From Atherix ibis (lineage: Eukaryota > Arthropoda > Insecta > Diptera > Athericidae): DNA of 64,000 nt. The stretch lies in NCBI GenBank assembly GCA_958298945.1, contig OY282610.1, positions 20,484,233-20,548,232 on the forward strand, given 5' to 3'. Shown piece after piece: positions 58,906 through 64,000 of the stretch (position 1 is the first letter of the stretch; each line of letters starts with the position of its first letter). Below the pieces are notes generated by a model. That model saw nothing but the letters and a program-made list of their open reading frames with translations. It was not told the DNA's origin and did no database searches. The translations under genes were made by a program, and so were the position numbers.

Positions 58906-59455
58906 ACAAATATGATCTCTTCAATTTTTAACAAAATTATCAATAATTAATAAGTAATAATAATTGTAAAAATATTAATGTTAAATAAATAGAAATTATT
59001 CTTTTCTTTCCATTTCGCATAATTTGTCTATTTCCTCTTTCTTAGCTTTCTTTTTAAAAATAACTTTAATAATTATTATTATTCATTAATTATACAACAA
59101 AAATATTTCACAACAAAATCACTACCTTATCCTAAGATAACAGGATCAATTGTTCCACAATTTCCATAATTATAAAGTTAATATGTGGTTGGGATGAAAC
59201 TATAGCATCCAGAGGGGATAGGGGATCACAAGAAGTAGCGTTTTAACGAAAATGTATAATTTTATTAAAATTCCTAATAAATGTGGGTTTTTTTTGGTTA
59301 TGTTATATTTTCCACTGCAATAGAACTAAAATATTATCCGTTTAATTAACTAATTAATTTTGAAAACAATTTCGATAAAATAAAACTTATTACATTAGTT
59401 TACAAAATATTGTATAAAAACATTTTTTCATATTTAATTGTTTTTTATTTGATGG
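58906..59455. other. AT-rich spacer downstream of the small gene
   Basis: Nothing recognised. Confidence 0.45.
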
Positions 59456-59460
59456 CTCCT

Positions 59461-59480
59461 TTTATTGATTGGCATTTATT
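59461..59480 (-). terminator. Two poly(A) signals of the small gene
   Basis: AATAAA on the minus strand at 59480-59475 and again at 59466-59461, starting 9 and 23 bp beyond the stop codon. Confidence 0.65.
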
Positions 59481-59489
59481 TAATGGCTT

Positions 59490-59816
59490 TTAGAGAGCAC
59501 ACGCAGAGCGGAGATCCTTGATCGCTGTATGGATTTTTTCAATGTTAGTGCGCATTTTCTGTATGCTCTCTAATTCCATGGGCATGAAGGAATGAGTATT
59601 TTGTTCCAAAATATTCAAACTATTCTCCACAAACGGTATATAATTCGTGATTATCTCATCTGATTCTTTTAAAGCACTTTGCTTTAAATCGGCAAGATAA
59701 TTTACGGATCCGCTTCCGTCATATTCCAAAATATCCGCAGTTACTTCGGCAGCGTTTCTTATTACACCAGTACTCGTTTCTAACATCAGGGCCATTAAAT
59801 AGCTATGTTCTTCCAT
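59490..59816 (-). CDS. Small helical protein of unknown function, spliced 5' leader
   Basis: 108 residues starting MEEHSYLMALMLETSTGVIR and ending KDLRSACAL. I do not recognise the family. The composition is helical with heptad-like spacing of Leu/Ile (LNILEQNTH, LESIQKMRTNIEKIHTAIKD), compatible with a short coiled-coil subunit of a larger complex; this is an inference. Support for a real gene: the frame is intact, and the ATG has a good context (aaataaaATGG). A donor GTAAGT at 59902-59897 and an acceptor ttccatttcag ending at 59827 bound a 76-bp intron in the leader. Joining the exons makes an in-frame TAA just upstream, which supports this ATG as the start. Two AATAAA signals follow. Base composition is less AT-rich than the flanks. 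The first exon lies upstream of 59903. Confidence 0.8.
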   Translation of the reverse strand: MEEHSYLMALMLETSTGVIRNAAEVTADILEYDGSGSVNYLADLKQSALKESDEIITNYIPFVENSLNILEQNTHSFMPMELESIQKMRTNIEKIHTAIKDLRSACAL

Positions 59817-59902
59817 TTTATTTGATCTGAAATGGAATTATGATCGATTCTTTAATATTAAGTTAATGTTATTATTTTATTTCAATAATATCTTACACTT
59901 AC

Positions 59903-59990
59903 TAAAATTTTTCTCTCGTTAACACCGCGAAATGTGCTTTGATTAGGTCGTTCCTCCACAAAACTATACGCCTACTAATTGGGTGCGTCA
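59903..59990 (-). other. Probable non-coding first exon of the small gene
   Basis: Ends at 59903 with the GTAAGT donor immediately after it. Its 5' end is not defined: no TATA box is obvious, so the start near 59990 is a guess. Contains no in-frame coding extension of the 59816 start. Confidence 0.45.
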
Positions 59991-61240
59991 TGAAGTTGTT
60001 TCATTAAAGGTATCTACGAAGAGACGAATGCTCAAACAAGATCGGATGAAAATTAATAAAGCTTTTTTATTATAATAAAAAAAAAACTATTCCGATATTT
60101 TTTGATCTTATTCAATTAATATAATTTGCAAAAAAAAAAAAATTCAGATCAAATATGTGATTTGAAAGTGTAAAATGAATCCTGCGAAAATTTGTTTCAA
60201 CTTCGAAAGTATTTCACCACCCAAACCGGTATTGCATAAATGCGAAAATTTGAGACAAATCTGCTCTTGTTGTTGTTGCTGACGTTGGTTGTCATTATAT
60301 CAACTGACATTAGTACTCGAACAAAGCCAGGCCACTGAAGGCCTTTTTGCGACAAAAACTATCGGAATGGGGAAATTAAATTAGAAATGGAATGCAACAC
60401 TGCTTTTCTTGGGAGGGGAATTAGCGTAGGACAACGCCGCTAACCCGTGTATGGTAGGCCAGTATGCTACGACTGTACATATCTGATCTATCCACTTTAT
60501 TAGGCTCATTAATTTTTTTCTCTTGGTTTTTTAAATTTTATTTTTCTCCCTTTTCCATATATTTTCTTTATACACCCTTCTTATCGTTTCTGATTCCCTT
60601 TTCATCCGGTATTAAAACAAATTCGACTCATTTTTCTGTGCCCTCCCTTAGGGGAAATGATCAGCTTTGGTGTCATCAAAGTAAAACTTTGTGTATTTAC
60701 CCGCACTCGTCTTTACCTTCCCCCTTCCGACAACCATACACAAAAATACATTTGACATTTCCAAATTGTCAACATAACAAAAGTGTCACCCAACGACTTG
60801 TGCTCCCTGTTATTACGGCTGTTTTGATCTTGTGTGTGTGTGATCGGCCTCAATTATGGATTAGAAGATTTTCCATTGGCATAACACTCATCAGCTGACT
60901 TAAAAACCTTGACCCAATTCTTTAGTGTTTGGCTTTACAATTCAAGTTAAAGGGTGACTCAACTTTGAGAATTGCAAAAGTTTGTTGGCTTTGATTATGA
61001 ACAATTTTATTTACGAGTAATAATTTTTTCTTAGGGTCCTAAAAGTTTTCGTAAATTTTTTTTTTTTTTTGGTTGAGAAAATTAATTATTATGTAAATTT
61101 AAATTAAGTAATAATATTGTTTAATTATGGTTCTAATCGCAAATAGATTTTTGAGTAAAACAAATAAGAAATTTCGTTCTTTAATTTTTTTTCCGACAAT
61201 TTGTAGTGCGTTTAATGTGTAAAATTTAATGAAAATATTA
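59991..61240. other. Upstream region of the small gene, no further gene recognised
   Basis: A 144-codon plus-strand open frame at 60464-60898 has no recognisable motif (see rejected items). The region 60240-60480 is less AT-rich. No core promoter motif was recognised with confidence. Confidence 0.4.
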
Positions 61241-61249
61241 GATATCGTC

Positions 61250-61335
61250 AGCTACGTTTAAAAGAGGGTATCTGAAGGGTTCAATTTTGGATGACTCTTC
61301 CACAAAAATCGGGGTGAATCTCTTGTTTATTAGCA
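61250..61335 (-). pseudogene. Tc3-like transposase C-terminal scrap
   Basis: ttcaattttggatgactctt with the following ccacaaaaatcgg repeats the block found at 15.6, 51.4 and 52.2 kb. Confidence 0.5.
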
Positions 61336-62490
61336 TTGAGCTCCCATAGAAAATTTACCATAAAATTTACCATTTTTTTTTTAATTATTATATCAGAATT
61401 GTTTTCACGAATCTTGTTAAATTGACTAAGTAAGTGAAGCGTTCAAGTCGTACGTGATCCCTTCAAAATTAGATCATCATTTTAATAGTCCTAAAAAATG
61501 GAGGAAAATAATCTTAAAAAATGTTAAAATAGTCCTAAAAAAATAGTGAAATGAGGAAAATTGAAATTGATATAAAAGAGGCAAATGTCAGTTGGCATTT
61601 ATTCATATAAAAACTATTTAACAACAAATAATAAATAAAATTTGAAGAATTTTTACATCGAAATAAAAACAAAAAAGATAACAAATCAAAATGGAAAAAA
61701 AGAAAAACTACAATAAAATACCAATTAAATATAAGAAAACTGATAAAAAAAATATGAAAATAATATCAAATAAATAACTAAATAAGATAAAATAAAAAAC
61801 AAATAAAAGGTGAAAATATCGAACAATATGAAAAGCACAAAACCTTTACGAAGGTGAACAGATGCAAACAAAACCAAATGACATAAGGCCAAAATTGTTG
61901 GATTTATTTTTTATATAATATAATTTCCATGTTCAGTGGGTCCAAGGTTATTAGCGTACGCAAAAAAAAAAATGCCAAATCTTTTCTGTTTTGTTGTAAA
62001 TTTTTTTCTTTAAATTTTTACTATCACTCTTTTATGTTAAACATGATATTCATTTTCATGATTTCCCATTGATTTCGATCTTATAGGACACTGAGCCTTA
62101 AGAAAACAAGTTGTGGGAAAATTGATTTTTTTTATTTATTTAAGAGCAGATTGTAAAAGCAAAATTACTACTTAACCAACAAAAAACCAAGCAACTTTCA
62201 AGTTACAATAGAAGAGCACTTTGCCAAAAAAAAAACGTTTGCAAATCAACAAAAAAAAATTTTGAAAAAAAGGATTTCTATAAATCCACAATACTATGGA
62301 ATTTATGTGCATATACTATGAAAACTCCACAATCATTGCGATTTATTGTACACCATTTATAACCCTTAATATTATGTGGTGGACCTCTATTTAGGGAACT
62401 GTAGATATTATAAAAATTCTTGACGTTATATAATAATTAATAATTAACGAGATCATCCACTTAAGACCTCAGAATTTAAAACTGAAAATT
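61336..62490. other. AT-rich stretch, nothing recognised
   Basis: Low-complexity A-rich sequence with no motif on either strand. Confidence 0.45.
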
Positions 62491-62499
62491 AAATTATTA

Positions 62500-62830
62500 A
62501 TAGAAATAAAAGTGTTTTGGCAATGCCGATTTGAGTAGAGCAATGACGGTTAGAGGCAGATAGATCTTCAAGGACACGCTACCATACAGCTTCCGCCGGT
62601 GCATTAGAGCGCACAGTGCACTTAGGACCTCTTGTTAAATAATCATCGACAGATCCAGTTCTTTCAAACCGGGCGATTAGGTTCCAAATCATATTCTTTG
62701 TTAGGAGATACTCTGACATAAAAATGTTTCCAGTATTATTTTTGAGTTCGAATAATTGATCTTCCACTGGAATAGAAAAACTCAAGCAGTTTTACTCGTT
62801 GCATAACATAATACTCGTACATAGCCATTT
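62500..62830 (-). pseudogene. Tc3-like transposase N-terminal (DNA-binding) fragment
   Basis: Minus strand: VEDQLFELKNNTGNIFMSEY, then NMIWNLIARFERTGSVDDYL followed by TRGPKCTVRSNAPAEAVWYR and VLEDLSASNRHCSTQIGIAK. It matches the helix-turn-helix/linker region (IARFEKTGSVxDxPxxGRP) of arthropod Tc3-like transposases. It is the only clear N-terminal fragment of this type besides the 38-kb copy. Confidence 0.75.
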
Positions 62831-64000
62831 TAGTCTCCAAAAGATGGTCTATAACCAAAAAAAAAAATATTTAAAATGAGATAGGGGCCACTTTACAGTA
62901 CCACAACAAAAGGATACTGCATAGACTAGATTATTGTTAGTTGACCTGTCAAATGCTAAAAATGTCTCCCGCTATGTGGGTTCCGGCCTGATAAAGAAAA
63001 ACCGGCCTAATTGGAGTTGGTTCATATGTCCTTGGCTAACAGTAGTTTTTATTGCAACTTCTGATCGGGCGTTAGTAAACAAGCACACACACACACCCCC
63101 TCCCCCTCCTTATGGAAACCTTCTCCAAAATTTTCCAAGTTTTGTTAAATAAACAAATGCGTCTCGTTCTAAAGGCTATCAAACATATAATAACAAAACT
63201 ATTGATCTGCAATATTGTATGTAAACTAGAAAAGAATATTGCTATAGAATTCCACTAGGAAATTAGATCTGCTAGCATCATCAATGTGTTGAGCCGAAAA
63301 CTTATCAGTCCACCCTCGTATTAGTTTAGTCTGCATTTCTACGTTTGTGTATAACTAAGAATGTTGTTTCCCATTTTATTAGTAGGCGAAAAAGATTACG
63401 AATATCTTTGTCTCCAGCAAACTGATCAGAAAGTTCATTTTCCATAATTCCTACGTTTCTAGATATTCCTTTTGTTAACTAGGTTATGTCGAATGTCGTC
63501 GATCATTCAATGGGCCACGAATAGCTTTGAGGATGGCTTTATTATCAGTAAGGATAAGATTATGTTCCCTCAGCTTTCCATGGTACGCAACTACTTTGTG
63601 AATTGCGGGTTTGGATGCCATTGATAAAGTCTAACCTATTTTTTTTTTTAATATTATTAATTCTAACTTTAGCATTTTAAAAATTAAGATTAAATAATAG
63701 TAAAAAAAAAATTAGTTAGAGTAGGAGTTCATTAATTGAAATTAATTTCAAAATAAAAACATATATTTTAATTGTTTTATAGAATTTCTCATTTATTATT
63801 TCGTACAATTTAATAATTATTCAGTATCTTACCAATCTCAACATAACCTACACATCCACTTAAGTTGAAAATGTATTTTTAAAGCTGATACAATATTTAA
63901 TTTATATTAATTTAATTTTTTTTATTTAAATAATTCACTTTGATAATTTAGTAACATCATAAATATACAATATTTCTTTCTAATGTCAAGGATATTTTTT
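62831..64000. other. Terminal AT-rich stretch with a possible LINE RNase H scrap
   Basis: On the minus strand of about 63620-63330 a degraded reading, KLREHNLILTDNKAILKAIR, loosely resembles the TDN/SDS motif of LINE RNase H domains. It is too short to assign. A C-rich tract (acacaccccctccccctcc) lies near 63090-63110. The remainder shows nothing. Confidence 0.3.

Noticed and set aside
60464..60898. Plus-strand 144-codon open frame with hydrophobic N-terminus
   Set aside because: Composition is pyrimidine-rich (Phe, Ser, Leu), it has no recognisable domain, and no splice or promoter context was found.
1..64000. tRNA genes
   Set aside because: No convincing pair of internal promoter boxes with a foldable cloverleaf was noticed by eye; a tRNA scan could overturn this.

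Overview
The window is strongly AT-rich animal DNA and looks like an insect, most likely a fly. Three things point that way: a two-exon RR-1 chitin-binding cuticle protein gene, short introns with GTAAGT donors, and a dense load of mariner, Tc3-like, jockey-like and R1-like elements. There are no operons, ribosome binding sites or prokaryotic features. No tRNA, rRNA or CRISPR array was recognised.

Only two host genes can be supported. One is a minus-strand RR-1 cuticle protein gene at 24402-25399, with TATA box, signal peptide, one intron and poly(A) signals. The other is a small minus-strand gene of unknown function at 59490-59816, with a spliced 5' leader and two poly(A) signals. Nearly everything else is repeats and transposon wreckage.

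Layout. 1.3-5.8 kb: a satellite with alternating ~480-bp units, carrying at its centre a minisatellite of 23-bp palindromic units. 8.7-11.4 kb: a tandem array built from a piece of a Tc3-like transposase. 12.3-16.4 kb: two copies of a short mariner lacking the N-terminal domain, the second fused to a Tc3-like fragment. 16.4-20.9 kb: AT-rich with no recognisable gene. 20.9-23.8 kb: LINE, Tc3-like and jockey fragments joined together. 24.3-25.7 kb: the cuticle gene. 27.6-31.5 kb: mariner and Tc3-like remnants and a 513-bp tandem duplication. 34-39 kb: a second copy of the mariner-containing repeat, two long perfect hairpins, jockey fragments and a second copy of the Tc3/jockey chimera. 42.4-43.7 kb: jockey and mariner remnants. 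45.8-48.0 kb: an R1-like LINE and GC-richer flank. 48.5-55.9 kb: Tc3-like fragments and a mariner inserted inside another mariner. 56.0-57.7 kb: the longest jockey-like fragment. 59.4-60.0 kb: the small gene. 61-64 kb: further fragments.

The elements are all broken by frameshifts, stops or deletions, so the region reads as a transposon graveyard around two small genes. The most notable structures are the palindromic minisatellite, the Tc3/jockey chimera repeated at two sites with the same junction, the N-terminally deleted mariner family with inverted and nested derivatives, and two long perfect hairpins at 35-36.6 kb.
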